Positions 12,016 to 22,108 of a stretch of 64,000 nucleotides of DNA are shown here, piece after piece (the first letter of the stretch is position 1; every line of letters begins with the position of its first letter). The stretch is from positions 1 to 64,000 of the forward strand of contig JADJJK010000020.1 of NCBI GenBank assembly GCA_016706545.1, read 5' to 3'. This DNA is from Myxococcales bacterium. Lineage in GTDB: Bacteria; Myxococcota_A; Polyangia; Haliangiales; Haliangiaceae. Made by a program: the position numbers and the translations under genes. The notes below the pieces were generated by a model. The model was not told the DNA's origin and made no database searches. It saw only the letters and a list, made by a program, of their open reading frames with translations.

Positions 12016-12606
12016 ATGATGATGCTCTCACTCTCTCTTTCCCGCGGGGTCCTGGCGCTGCTCTTGCTGGCCCAGGGGACGGGTTGCGTGCGCGCCCCGG
12101 CGGTGGTCATCGTCGACCGCAAGACCGCGCTCGAGCAGCAGGCCTCAGGCTCGTTCCGCGGCCTGGAAGAGGAGCTGGAGCAAGCGGGGACGAGCCCGCG
12201 CGCCGCGCCGCTCACCAGCGCGCAGCTCGCCGAGGCCGGGCTCGGCGAAGATCCGGGCAGCGCCAGCGCCGCTGCCGACGACGCGGACGACACCAGCGAG
12301 GTGGGGATCGACGCGGTCCGCACCGACGCTCTGCTGGTCAAGCGCTGCATCGGCGAGGCGCTCGATGGCACGCTGGAGCTGACCATCGAGCCCTGCACCG
12401 GCACCATCGACGTGCCCGAGGTCAACCGCTTGATCGAGCGGGTCAACCGCGAGCGGCGCCAGCTCTGGCGATGGCTCGGCGAACGCGCGCCGGGCAAGAC
12501 GCCCGACGAGGTCCGGGCGGCGTGGCGCGAGGTCCACGTCGAGGGGCTCATCTGCGGCGGACAGCTCCAGCGCACCGGCTCGGCCTGGGAGATCAAGGCG
12601 TGTTGA
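12016..12606 (+). CDS. DUF1318 (YdbL-like) lipoprotein
   Basis: A 196-residue lipoprotein: signal MMMLSLSLSRGVLALLLL and lipobox AQGTGC. The C-terminal half resembles DUF1318, the YdbL family: EVNRLIERVNRERRQLW corresponds to the conserved helix with paired Asn/Glu-Arg, followed by LGERAPGKTPDEVRAAW, where YdbL proteins have a similar second helix. In Escherichia coli, YdbL is encoded with YnbE and the AsmA-like YdbH, which build a trans-envelope complex. Here the upstream gene is likewise AsmA-like, which strengthens both calls. An ATG at 11962 overlaps the upstream stop codon (ATGA) and would add 18 residues before the signal peptide; the 12016 start gives a normal signal. The next gene starts on this gene's stop codon (TTGA). 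Confidence 0.7.
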   Translation: MMMLSLSLSRGVLALLLLAQGTGCVRAPAVVIVDRKTALEQQASGSFRGLEEELEQAGTSPRAAPLTSAQLAEAGLGEDPGSASAAADDADDTSEVGIDAVRTDALLVKRCIGEALDGTLELTIEPCTGTIDVPEVNRLIERVNRERRQLWRWLGERAPGKTPDEVRAAWREVHVEGLICGGQLQRTGSAWEIKAC

Positions 12607-15600
12607 TCGCGTGGGTGGTGGCGGCCGCGGTGGTCACCCCCGCGGGGCTGGCCGCGCCGGACCGGCTCACCGCGGGCCCGGCCAACCAGTACCTGGGCGC
12701 GCTCACCGCCGATGGCCGCGAGCTGTACTTTGCCTCCGATGAAGAGTCCACCACGCAGCTCTACGTGCAGGACGTCCAGACCGGCGTGCCGCGGCTGGCC
12801 TTCGACGAGGTCGCCGACGTCACCTGGCCGCGGCCGAGCCCGGATGGGCGGCACCTGCTCTACATCTCGTACCGCGACGACGCCGCCGGCGAGCTGTGCC
12901 TGCGCCAGATCCTGGGTGCGCCGGGCGCCCGCCGCTTCGGCGCGCGCCACTGCCTGACCGCGCCGGGCTCGGCCGAGCTGCAGGCCGTCTGGTTTCCGGA
13001 CAGCCGCAGCATCGCGCTGGTCACGCGGCCTGGCCTGCACGGCGACTTCGAGCTACGCCAGGTGGCGGTGGGCGGCACCGCCGCGCAGCCGACGCTGACG
13101 CTGGGCGCGCGACTGGCCGAGGGCAGCCTGGCCAACCCGGCGGTCGCGCCGGATGGCCGCAGCCTGGTCGCGGTGCCGGTGCAGCGCGGCTCACGCCAGG
13201 TCGGGCCGAGCTTTTTGGGCCGCAGCACCGGCGCGCTGCAGCGCCACGCCCTGGCAGGCACGACAGGCGCGGCAGGCGCGGCGGTGCGCCTGAGCTTCGA
13301 CCTGCCCGGCAAGAGCGCGATGCCCGCGTTCTCCACCGACGGCCGGTGGCTGTACTTCAGCCAGTTCCTCAACGACACCAACTTCGACGGGGCCATCGAC
13401 GGCAACGACCACGGCGTCCTGTTCCGCGCCGCGCTGTCCGGCGACACCGTGGGCGCGCCGGAGCAGCTCTCCAGCGCGCGCTGGAGCTGCCAGTATCCGC
13501 TGCCCACCCGCGATCGCCTGGTGGCCACCTGCCTCGTCGCCGGCTCGCTGGACGTGTTCTCGCTGCCACCTGGCGGCGCGCTGCCGGCGGCGTGGGCCAC
13601 CCTCCCGGTGGCCGAGCGGCACCAGCGCATCGACGACGAGCTGAGCGCCAGCCGCGATCGCTGGGAGCGCCTGCTGCTGCTCTCGCACCGCGGCGCGAGC
13701 CCCGCGGTGCAGCGCGAGATGATCCGCCTGCACCTGGAGCTGGGAGAGTACGAGTCGGCGACGTTCTATGCCGCGCGCCTGCAGGGCGCAGGCGGGACCG
13801 CCGCCACCGGCGAGGACGCCGTCGCCGGCGCGGTGCTGCGCGAGCTAGCGGAGCACCGCAAGGCCGAGCGCAGCCTGGCGCGCGGGGCGCTGTCTGCGCC
13901 GTTCGTGAGCGCCGCGCGCGCGCGCCTGACCGCCCTCGCGGGCCTGCGCCACCCGCTGGCCCACCTGGCGCGCAGCGAGATCCTCGACACGCTCGGCCAG
14001 GAGGACGCCGCGCGCGCCGCCTTCTCCGCGGTGCTGCCCGCGCCCCGGACGCGGCCGACCACGCCTGGCGTGTCGGAGCCGGCGGAGCTGGGGCCGCTGA
14101 CGGATCCGCTGGTGGCGGCGCTGTGGGCAGATCGCCTGCGCGCGCTGCACCGCGACCAGCCGACCTACTTCGAGCTGTATCGCCCGCTGGCGGAGGAAGA
14201 GCTTGGCCACGCGGAGTCCTTCGTGCGGGAGCTGCTGCGCGGCGTGCCGCGCCCGCAGCGCGCCGCGGTGGCCGAGCGCTGGCTTACCCGGGTCGATGCG
14301 TTCAGCGAGCTGGCGTTCTTGCTCCAGCTCGAGCGCGCGCTGGCGGAGCTGAGCCCCCAGAGCCAGGAGCAGGTGCGCGAGCGCGTGTTCACGCTGTACC
14401 GGCAGAACAAGGACCTGGCCCGGCGCAAGGCGCTGGTGGCGGCCACCGTGCGGCGCTCGCTGGCGGAGGGCAATGACTACTTGCTCTACAACTTCGCCGA
14501 GAGCTGGGTCAGCTACGTGCCGCGGGAGCGCGCCGAGCGGCGCCGCGCCGAGCGGCTGTACCGAGACGCGGTGTTCGAGCGCGCCTATGTCGAGGAGGCG
14601 CGCGGGGCGCGCAGCGATGCGCGCGGCCACTTCTACGGCGTGACGTTGCAGACCGAGGCGCTCGAGGCCCACGCCGCCTTCATCGAGATGCGGCTCGCCG
14701 AGGGCATCGATCCGAGCAAGGACTATCCCGGCGCGTTTCCGGAGGTGGTCACCGGCTACGCGCGGGCGTACCTGGCCGCGCGCCGCTTGCCGGAGCTGGC
14801 CGCCGCCGCGGACGCCGGCCCCCACGAGCAGGCCGCGCAGACCGCGCTGGCTGAGCTGCGAAAGCTGACCAGCGCCGCGCCGCAGCGCTCGGAGCTGCAT
14901 CAGCTCTGGGGCTTCGTCGCGCATCAGCGCTTCCTGCGCACCGGCGAGCGTGGCTTGGCGGTGGAGGCCAACGCGCACCTGCTGGTGGCCCTGGATCTAT
15001 CCCGCGGCAACGCGCGGGCGCGCGCCGCGGTGCTCGACAGCCTCGCGCGCGTGCAAGCCGGCGTCGGCAACTATGGCCTGGCCCTGGGCTGGCTGGAGGA
15101 GCGCGCCAAGCTGCCGTTTGCTGGCGCGCTGCCGAGGCTCTCGCACTGCCTGCTGCTGGCGCGAGCGCGCTATCACCTCAGCGAGCCGCGCGCCGCCGCC
15201 GCGCAGAGCGACCGCTGTCTGGCATCGCCCGCGCCCGAGCTGACCCGCTTCCGGCCGCTCTTGCTCGACCGCAGCGGCTTCTATCACCTGGCCGCCGGCG
15301 ACGCCGCCAAGGCCGGCGAGCGCTACGCCGCGCTGTGGCCGCTGGTGGACGCCGCCGCGACGACGCCCGCCCCGCCGAGCAAGGCCACGCGCGCCTTCTC
15401 CAGCAAGGCCGCCGCCGCCGAGGCCGCGCGCAACCGGCTCACCACCCGCCTGGGCCAGGCCGCCGCCGCGCTGGCGCAGGGCCAGGCCAGGGAGGCGTTG
15501 ACCTTCATCGCCGCCGCCGACGCGCTGCTCGGAAAGACCGCGCCCGCGGCCCGCCAGGGCGCGTTTGGCCGCGAGCGCCCGGCCACCGGCCTGCCCTTGC

Positions 15601-16085
15601 AGAGCTACCGCTTGCTCCTCCTGGGGCTGCGCAGCCAGGCCCACTCGCTCGCTGGCGAACATGAGCTCGCGGCGCGCGACCTGACCGCGCGCCGCGACGG
15701 CATCGCCGCGCGGCACAAGGCCAGCGGCCTCGACGAAGACCGGCTGGAGCTGGCCCTGTGCGAGGCGCAGCTCGCGCAGCTCGCGCGCCGCCGCAAGATG
15801 CCGCCAGCGGTGGCGTTGTCCCACCTTTCCACCGCTCGCAGGCAATGGCTCACCTGGTCCACCGCCACCGGCACGCCCGTCGAAGATCTGGGCTTGGCGA
15901 TCCTCGCGAGCTTCGCCGAGCTGCACCTGTTCGCTGGCGTGCCTAGCTCACAGCTTGGCTTCGATCTGGCCGGCGAGCTCCGGGCGGGTTACACCAAGCT
16001 GAGCGAGCTTCGCAACCCGGCCTGGGAGCCCATGCGAGCGCGCTTCGCGCGATATCTGACGACGATGCACCTGAGACGAACGTGA
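12603..16085 (+). CDS. Exported beta-propeller (PD40/TolB-like) plus helical-repeat protein
   Basis: A 1160-residue protein whose TTG start overlaps the stop of the DUF1318 gene, followed by a short hydrophobic signal (IAWVVAAAVVTPAGLA). Residues about 20-330 contain repeated WD40-like PD40 blades: LTADGRELYFASD, PSPDGRHLLYISY, VAPDGRSLVAVPV and FSTDGRWLYFSQFLND, the last with a calcium-like DTNFDGAIDGND loop. From about residue 350 to the end it is alpha-helical with TPR-like repeats. TolB-like propellers act as periplasmic docking platforms, and TPRs bind partners. Coupled to the AsmA-like and DUF1318 genes, it may be a third component of the same envelope machine. That role is inferred. 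The function of the helical part is unknown. Confidence 0.75.
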   Translation: MIAWVVAAAVVTPAGLAAPDRLTAGPANQYLGALTADGRELYFASDEESTTQLYVQDVQTGVPRLAFDEVADVTWPRPSPDGRHLLYISYRDDAAGELCLRQILGAPGARRFGARHCLTAPGSAELQAVWFPDSRSIALVTRPGLHGDFELRQVAVGGTAAQPTLTLGARLAEGSLANPAVAPDGRSLVAVPVQRGSRQVGPSFLGRSTGALQRHALAGTTGAAGAAVRLSFDLPGKSAMPAFSTDGRWLYFSQFLNDTNFDGAIDGNDHGVLFRAALSGDTVGAPEQLSSARWSCQYPLPTRDRLVATCLVAGSLDVFSLPPGGALPAAWATLPVAERHQRIDDELSASRDRWERLLLLSHRGASPAVQREMIRLHLELGEYESATFYAARLQGAGGTAATGEDAVAGAVLRELAEHRKAERSLARGALSAPFVSAARARLTALAGLRHPLAHLARSEILDTLGQEDAARAAFSAVLPAPRTRPTTPGVSEPAELGPLTDPLVAALWADRLRALHRDQPTYFELYRPLAEEELGHAESFVRELLRGVPRPQRAAVAERWLTRVDAFSELAFLLQLERALAELSPQSQEQVRERVFTLYRQNKDLARRKALVAATVRRSLAEGNDYLLYNFAESWVSYVPRERAERRRAERLYRDAVFERAYVEEARGARSDARGHFYGVTLQTEALEAHAAFIEMRLAEGIDPSKDYPGAFPEVVTGYARAYLAARRLPELAAAADAGPHEQAAQTALAELRKLTSAAPQRSELHQLWGFVAHQRFLRTGERGLAVEANAHLLVALDLSRGNARARAAVLDSLARVQAGVGNYGLALGWLEERAKLPFAGALPRLSHCLLLARARYHLSEPRAAAAQSDRCLASPAPELTRFRPLLLDRSGFYHLAAGDAAKAGERYAALWPLVDAAATTPAPPSKATRAFSSKAAAAEAARNRLTTRLGQAAAALAQGQAREALTFIAAADALLGKTAPAARQGAFGRERPATGLPLQSYRLLLLGLRSQAHSLAGEHELAARDLTARRDGIAARHKASGLDEDRLELALCEAQLAQLARRRKMPPAVALSHLSTARRQWLTWSTATGTPVEDLGLAILASFAELHLFAGVPSSQLGFDLAGELRAGYTKLSELRNPAWEPMRARFARYLTTMHLRRT

Positions 16086-16098
16086 GCTGAACCTGAGA

Positions 16099-16160
16099 CG
16101 AAACTCGACGCGAACTCGACGCGAACTCGACGCGAACTCGATCCGAACTCAAGACGAACG
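16099..16160. repeat. 11-bp tandem repeat before the haem lipoprotein gene
   Basis: CGAACTCGACG and close variants occur about five times in a row between the stop of the propeller gene and the Shine-Dalgarno of the next gene. The two central copies (16111-16132) are identical. Confidence 0.75.
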
Positions 16161-16173
16161 TGAGGAGTGGCAC

Positions 16174-16677
16174 ATGAAGATGATCGTTGAAGCTGCGCTG
16201 GCCGTGGGCCTGGTCTCTCTCCTCGCGGCGTGCCCGCCACCGGAAGAGACGACGCCGGACGCCGGCTCCGGCATGGTCGAGGCCACCTTCACCAGCCTCT
16301 ACGGCGACTACTTCGGCAACTGCAAGCAGTGCCACGCGCCGGGCGCGCCGGGCCGCACCTCGGACATCGAGACCACGCTCGATTTCTCCAGCAAAGCCAC
16401 CGCGTACACCACCATCAAGACCGGCATGGCCGCCGGCCTCACCGGCAACAAGACCATGTGCAACGGCGTGCCGTTTCTGGGCACCACGCCAGCCAAGTCG
16501 TTGCTCCTGGCCGTGATCGATCAGCCCACCCGCCAGGCCATCGATCTGTCGCCGCAGTACCCAGGCTGCGACATCGACACGATCACCGACGGCACGGTCA
16601 AGGTCGGCAAGCAGCCGTCCACCGCCTTCCTCGCCGCGCTCAAGACCTGGATCACCAACGGCGCGCTCAACAACTGA
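16174..16677 (+). CDS. Small monohaem cytochrome c-like lipoprotein
   Basis: A 167-residue lipoprotein: MKMIVEAALAVGLVSLLAAC signal with lipobox LAAC, then a Pro/Glu/Asp-rich linker. One CXXCH motif is present (NCKQCHAPG), preceded by LYGDYFGNC, the usual beginning of small cytochrome c domains of this type. The fold downstream (KSLLLAVIDQP, FLAALKTWITNGALNN) ends with the C-terminal helix that packs on haem. Probably an outer- or inner-membrane-anchored electron carrier or haem-binding protein in the periplasm. A strong GAGGAG Shine-Dalgarno sits before the ATG. It is preceded by an 11-bp repeat array and is the last gene of this rightward run. Confidence 0.75.
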   Translation: MKMIVEAALAVGLVSLLAACPPPEETTPDAGSGMVEATFTSLYGDYFGNCKQCHAPGAPGRTSDIETTLDFSSKATAYTTIKTGMAAGLTGNKTMCNGVPFLGTTPAKSLLLAVIDQPTRQAIDLSPQYPGCDIDTITDGTVKVGKQPSTAFLAALKTWITNGALNN

Positions 16678-16746
16678 CGAGACCTGGCGCGGCACCAGGC
16701 GCGAGAGCTGACGCCGTGTTGGGTGCGAAACCGGGCGCGGCCAGCC

Positions 16747-17547
16747 TCAGCGTAGCCGCAGGATGCGACGCGCGCCGCGCAGCACGACGAACGCGATGAG
16801 GGTCCCGATCACCAGATCCGGAACCTGCGAATCGGTGGCCGCCACGATCACCCCTGCGACGATGACGCCGAGGTTGGCGATCACATCATTGGTCGAGAAG
16901 ATCGCGCTCGCCTTCATGTGCGCGCCGCCGCCACGATGCGGCGACACCAGCCACAGACACGCGGCGTTTGCCACCAGCGCCACCGAGGCCATCGCGATCA
17001 TCAGCGACGAGCTTGGCTCGCCGCCGCCGACGAAGCGTCGGAGCACCTCGACCAGCGCGCCGACCGCGAGCGCGGCCTGGAGCCAGCCCGAGAGGTGGGC
17101 AATGCGCAGCTTGGCCCGCGCGCTGCGCCCGGTGGCGTACAGCGCGAGCCCGTACACAGCGGCATCTGCGAACATGTCGAGCGAGTCAGCAAGCAGCCCA
17201 GTGGACTCCGCGAGCCACCCGACGGTCAGCTCTGCCACGAACATCACCGCGTTGATCGCCAGGAGGATCTTGAGCGTGCGAGCCTCCCGCGCGGGGTCCG
17301 TCGTCGCCGGCACCGCCGCTCCCGCAGCGTCCCCCGTGCTCAGGAGCGCAGCCCCGAGCCCCAGCGGGGCCAGGCGTGACTCGAGCTCGCCGGTCTCTCC
17401 TTCATGAACGATGCGCAGCGTTCGACCGGTCAGGTCGCATTCGATGCCACGGATCCCCGCGACGCCCTCGAGCGCCGTGCGGATCATCCGCTCCTCGGAT
17501 GGACAGTCCATCTTCGGGACAGCGAACACGGATTCGCGAGCGCTCAT
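16747..17547 (-). CDS. Cation diffusion facilitator transporter with N-terminal HMA-like domain
   Basis: A 266-residue inner-membrane protein. Residues 1-70 form a heavy-metal-associated-like domain, but the usual CXXC is replaced by MDCPSEE, keeping only one Cys. Then follow about five to six membrane helices of the cation diffusion facilitator family. The metal-site motif of helix two reads LLADSLDMFADAAVYG, and the partner motif in helix five reads STNDVIANLG with Asp/Asn. CDF proteins exchange divalent metal ions such as zinc, cobalt or iron for protons and usually protect from excess metal. There is no long cytoplasmic C-terminal domain, so the N-terminal domain may take its place. It follows the serine protease gene on the same strand. 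Confidence 0.82.
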   Translation of the reverse strand: MSARESVFAVPKMDCPSEERMIRTALEGVAGIRGIECDLTGRTLRIVHEGETGELESRLAPLGLGAALLSTGDAAGAAVPATTDPAREARTLKILLAINAVMFVAELTVGWLAESTGLLADSLDMFADAAVYGLALYATGRSARAKLRIAHLSGWLQAALAVGALVEVLRRFVGGGEPSSSLMIAMASVALVANAACLWLVSPHRGGGAHMKASAIFSTNDVIANLGVIVAGVIVAATDSQVPDLVIGTLIAFVVLRGARRILRLR

Positions 17548-17683
17548 GGAGTGACGGTAGTGGATCTTCTCCCAGCCCGCCACTCCCGATCGAGGGCTTC
17601 CGCGTCCGGCGGCGCGGTTTCACGGCGCGCCATCGGGACCGACGGCACGCCGCGCATGCTGCGAAGCCGCGCCCAGACGGCAG

Positions 17684-18490
17684 CTACAGGACCGCCGAGC
17701 CGGTGCGGATCGTGCTGATGCGCTGGCCGTAGTTGTAGCCGGTGCCGGAGGTGGTGCAGCCACCGTTGGTGTGAACGCCCACCACCTGGCCAGCGCCGTC
17801 GAGGATGGGCGCGCCCGACTGGCCGCCCAGGGTGTCGACGTTGTTGTACTGGACGGTCTTGGTGCCAAAGCCCAGCACGGTGCCGGCCTCGATCTTCTTG
17901 GGGCCGCCCTTGGCGTGGCCCATGATCGTGATGGCCGCGCCGACCGGCGGATCGACGGTCGCCACCGTGGCGATGCCCCAGGTCGCGCCCGGGCTGCCGG
18001 CGAGCCGCAGGATGGCGAAGTCCGCGCCGAGCCCTGCCTCGACCACAGCCTCCACGCGGTAGTGCGACTGGGTCAAGAGCGTGGTGCTGCCGGCCGCGCG
18101 CTCGTAGTTGAACGAGACCCACTTGCCCAGAAACGACGTGCTCACCTGGCAGTGGTTGGCGGTGAGAAACAGGTTGCTCGCGATGAGCGAGCCGGTGCAG
18201 TACTTGCGCGAGGTCGTCGTGCCTTCTTCCTCGAGCGCGCCGATGTACTTCTTGTGCGTCTGCACGAACGCCTCCGTCGGCCCAAGCGTGCCCCGGTAGT
18301 CGTTGACGAACACCGTGTCGTCCGCGCCGCACACGGTCTTGGGCTCGATGGGGCTTGGGTCGCCCGCCACCTCTTCGCCTTCGTCAGCGAGCGCGCACGC
18401 GCCGAGGAGACTCAGGGCTGCCAGGGGCGCGCATGCGAGCCGCACGGTGCGCGAGGACAACGACAACAGGGAACCGGCTTTCTGCATCAT
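17684..18490 (-). CDS. Trypsin-like serine protease, lipoprotein
   Basis: A 268-residue exported S1-family protease. The signal peptide ends in a lipobox (SLLGAC, Cys32), followed by a short acidic linker. The catalytic triad is visible: His113 in FLTANHC, Asp157 in GADFAILRL and Ser225 in GGQSGAP. The sequence VVGVHTNGGC behind the serine is typical of the glutamyl endopeptidase/V8-like branch. It therefore probably cleaves extracellular or periplasmic proteins from a membrane anchor. The start ATGATG at 18490 follows an AAGGT Shine-Dalgarno-like stretch; upstream in-frame sequence was rejected because it gives no signal peptide. No zymogen propeptide other than about 50 linker residues is apparent. 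Confidence 0.87.
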   Translation of the reverse strand: MMQKAGSLLSLSSRTVRLACAPLAALSLLGACALADEGEEVAGDPSPIEPKTVCGADDTVFVNDYRGTLGPTEAFVQTHKKYIGALEEEGTTTSRKYCTGSLIASNLFLTANHCQVSTSFLGKWVSFNYERAAGSTTLLTQSHYRVEAVVEAGLGADFAILRLAGSPGATWGIATVATVDPPVGAAITIMGHAKGGPKKIEAGTVLGFGTKTVQYNNVDTLGGQSGAPILDGAGQVVGVHTNGGCTTSGTGYNYGQRISTIRTGSAVL

Positions 18491-18784
18491 GAACCTTCTT
18501 GAAAAGACCTCTGCATCCTCGTGCCACACCGGCCCAGGCTTCCACCCCAGCGCGCCAACTCCCCCTGGCGCTCACCGCGCGGTGCCCATCTCAGCAGCCG
18601 CCCCCGTCAGGTTGCAGAAGCGGTCGCAGGCGCCCCCGAAATGGCGGACGGAGCCTAGCTGCCACGCCGTCGCTGCACACACCCGTGCGCGTTCGCCGCG
18701 CCCACCCGCGCCCCAACCTTCTGCATTCCAGCTCACATCGGAGTTCCCGCGATAGGATTTTCATGACAGAATCCGCAGGGTTCC

Positions 18785-20773
18785 ATGTCACTGTTGCCAG
18801 TCCGTCTCGAAGATCTCGTGCATGCTCGCACCGTCGAGTCCGTGCGCATCGACTTCAAGGCCACCTGGAGTGAGCCGATCCGCGACGCGGTCATCCGCAC
18901 CATTGCCGCCTTCGCCAACGACCTACAGGGCTTGAACGGTGGCTACATCGTCCTGGGTATCGAGGAGCAAGGCGGTGCAGCCATCCTGCCTCCCCGGGGG
19001 CTAGCTGAAACGAACCTGGAGGCGATCCAGAAGGAGATCCAGGGCAACTGCAATCGCATCCGCCCGCCCATCGCCCCGCCCTTGCTCGTTCCCGAAACGC
19101 TCGACGGCAAGTCCGTGCTGGTCATCTACGTCCCGGCGAGCGACGCCAGGCCTCACGAGGCACCGGAACATTGCGGGAAGGGCGGCGCCTCGTACCATTA
19201 CTACGTCCGCGTCGGTCCCGAGACCAAAGAGGCCCCGACCGGAGGGCCGCTCCTCAAGCAGTTGATGGAGCTCTCGCCGCGCGTGCCCTTTGACCAACGG
19301 CGGCGCACGGACGTTCCCCTCTCAGCGGTGTCACCCCGATTGCTCGCGGAGTTCCTGCGCCAGGTTGGCAGCGACCTGGCTGCCAGCGCAGATACCATGG
19401 ATGTTCGAGACACCCTGCGCAGGCTCAGGCTCAGCGGAGGTACAAACGGCGGCGAATCTCCGCGAAACGCCGCGCTGCTGTTCTTCACCGAGGATCCGGA
19501 AGAGTACTTCCCCGGATGCCGTGTGGAGCTAGCCGAGTTTCATGACGACGCAGGTGGTGACCTTCTCGAAACAAGGACGTTCCGCGGACCGCTCCCCCGT
19601 CAACTCCAGCAGGTGATGGACTACCTCGGATCGCTGCAAGGTGAAGTCTTGAACAAGGACTCACGAGAGCTTCGTGCAAGCCGTTTCCTGGCCTATCCGA
19701 CCAAAGCGCTGCGCGAGGCTGTAGTCAATGCGCTCTACCACCGCAGCTACGAAGATGGCCACCCTACCCGGCTCGCATTGTATCCAGACCGACTCGAGAT
19801 CACGAGCTATCCCGGCCCCGTCGCAGGTCTGGAGAAATCGAGTTTCGGCCGCGGGGCAAGATTGCCGCCCGTGCCGCCGAGAAACCCTCGAGTTGGAGAG
19901 CTACTCAAGGCCGCACGGCTCGCCGAGACGTGGCACACGGGGCTCCCAAAGATCTACCTCAGCATGGAGGAGAACGGCTCGCCCTCACCCACGTTTGACT
20001 TCGACGACCAGCGCACATATTTCTGTGTAACCCTGCCAGCACACCCGGGGTACGTGACGCTTCACGCGCAGCGACAGAGCGCGACGTTCTGGCTGCAAGG
20101 AGACCGGCCGGCAGCAGTGCGCCACCTCCGAGGTGCATTGCAACGCGCGCCTGGAACGGGGCCGCTCGCCGCACAGCTCATCGAGTACCTGGCCTCGACC
20201 GGCGAGTTGCTGGAGGCGCGGCAGGTATTCACCAGGTTCGAGCAAAGCAGCCACCGGCAGGATCCACACCTGGTGTACCTCGCGATGGCCAAGGCATACC
20301 TGGACAATCACCAGGCAGAAGACGCGACGGACGTTCTGCACAACGTCCCGACGCCTCCCCGCCCAGCTCAACTGGCGGATCTGGCAATCCTGCTCAAGCG
20401 CTCCGGCGATCTGGAGCGGGCACACCGGATGTTCAAGTCTGTTGGCGAGCCACTCCAGCACGACGCACGTGCCCTGCACGAGTTCGCGCAGGTCAAACTC
20501 CTGCTCGCCAAGAAGAAGCGCAAGTCACGGCCCAAGCCTCACGAGAAAGCCGCCCGGACCGCGCTGCTACGGGAAGCGACTGATTCCCTAGAACGCGTGA
20601 TAGCCCTCGCTGCAGGCCAGAAGACTCGGCTCGCGTGGGCGTGGTTTGATCTGGCCCGGACACGCGCACTGCTCGGCCTGCCTACTGCGTCGATCGAGGA
20701 GGCGCGTCAGCGCGCCGTTGAACTATTGCCTGGAGAGGACAAGTTCCATGCCTGGCGCCCTGATGCCCCCTGA
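18785..20773 (+). CDS. Schlafen-AlbA_2 domain ATP-binding protein with C-terminal TPR region
   Basis: A 662-residue cytosolic protein in three parts. Residues 10-150 are an AlbA_2 (Schlafen-type) domain: ESVRIDFKATW, TIAAFANDLQGLNGGYIVLGI and a following LVIYVPAS segment. Residues about 290-410 look like an HATPase_c_4-type region (PTKALREAVVNALYHRSYEDG, with PDRLEITSYPGPV). From about 430 to the end are TPR-like helical repeats (LAYLDNHQAEDATDVL, RSGDLERAHRMFK). In bacteria, AlbA_2 proteins are predicted nucleic-acid-binding or RNA-cleaving regulators and are often found in accessory regions. The base composition is visibly lower in GC than in neighbouring genes, which suggests transfer. The TPR extension could be a partner-binding or trigger region. 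Role uncertain. Confidence 0.75.
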   Translation: MSLLPVRLEDLVHARTVESVRIDFKATWSEPIRDAVIRTIAAFANDLQGLNGGYIVLGIEEQGGAAILPPRGLAETNLEAIQKEIQGNCNRIRPPIAPPLLVPETLDGKSVLVIYVPASDARPHEAPEHCGKGGASYHYYVRVGPETKEAPTGGPLLKQLMELSPRVPFDQRRRTDVPLSAVSPRLLAEFLRQVGSDLAASADTMDVRDTLRRLRLSGGTNGGESPRNAALLFFTEDPEEYFPGCRVELAEFHDDAGGDLLETRTFRGPLPRQLQQVMDYLGSLQGEVLNKDSRELRASRFLAYPTKALREAVVNALYHRSYEDGHPTRLALYPDRLEITSYPGPVAGLEKSSFGRGARLPPVPPRNPRVGELLKAARLAETWHTGLPKIYLSMEENGSPSPTFDFDDQRTYFCVTLPAHPGYVTLHAQRQSATFWLQGDRPAAVRHLRGALQRAPGTGPLAAQLIEYLASTGELLEARQVFTRFEQSSHRQDPHLVYLAMAKAYLDNHQAEDATDVLHNVPTPPRPAQLADLAILLKRSGDLERAHRMFKSVGEPLQHDARALHEFAQVKLLLAKKKRKSRPKPHEKAARTALLREATDSLERVIALAAGQKTRLAWAWFDLARTRALLGLPTASIEEARQRAVELLPGEDKFHAWRPDAP

Positions 20774-20790
20774 TCCCCCCTGATGGGGCA
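20764..20790 (+). terminator. Weak hairpin over the stop of the AlbA_2 gene
   Basis: TGCCCC and GGGGCA can pair around a loop of CCTGAT repeats. There is no U-tract, so this is only a possible terminator or a chance pairing. Confidence 0.25.
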
Positions 20791-20833
20791 GCCCGTCGAC
20801 TCCGGGGCAGATCCGCGCTACACCCAGGCCTGA

Positions 20834-20869
20834 CCGGCACTGCATCCGGCACTGCGTCCGGCACTGCAT
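20834..20869. repeat. Three copies of a 12-bp tandem repeat
   Basis: CCGGCACTGCAT is repeated three times (the middle copy with one change) in the 120-base gap before the DUF4920 gene. Confidence 0.7.
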
Positions 20870-20892
20870 CCGACGAACGTCACGAGGACCCA

Positions 20893-21537
<645 letters not shown>

Positions 21538-21542
21538 CGCCC

Positions 21543-22100
<558 letters not shown>

Positions 22101-22108
22101 GCGCACGC

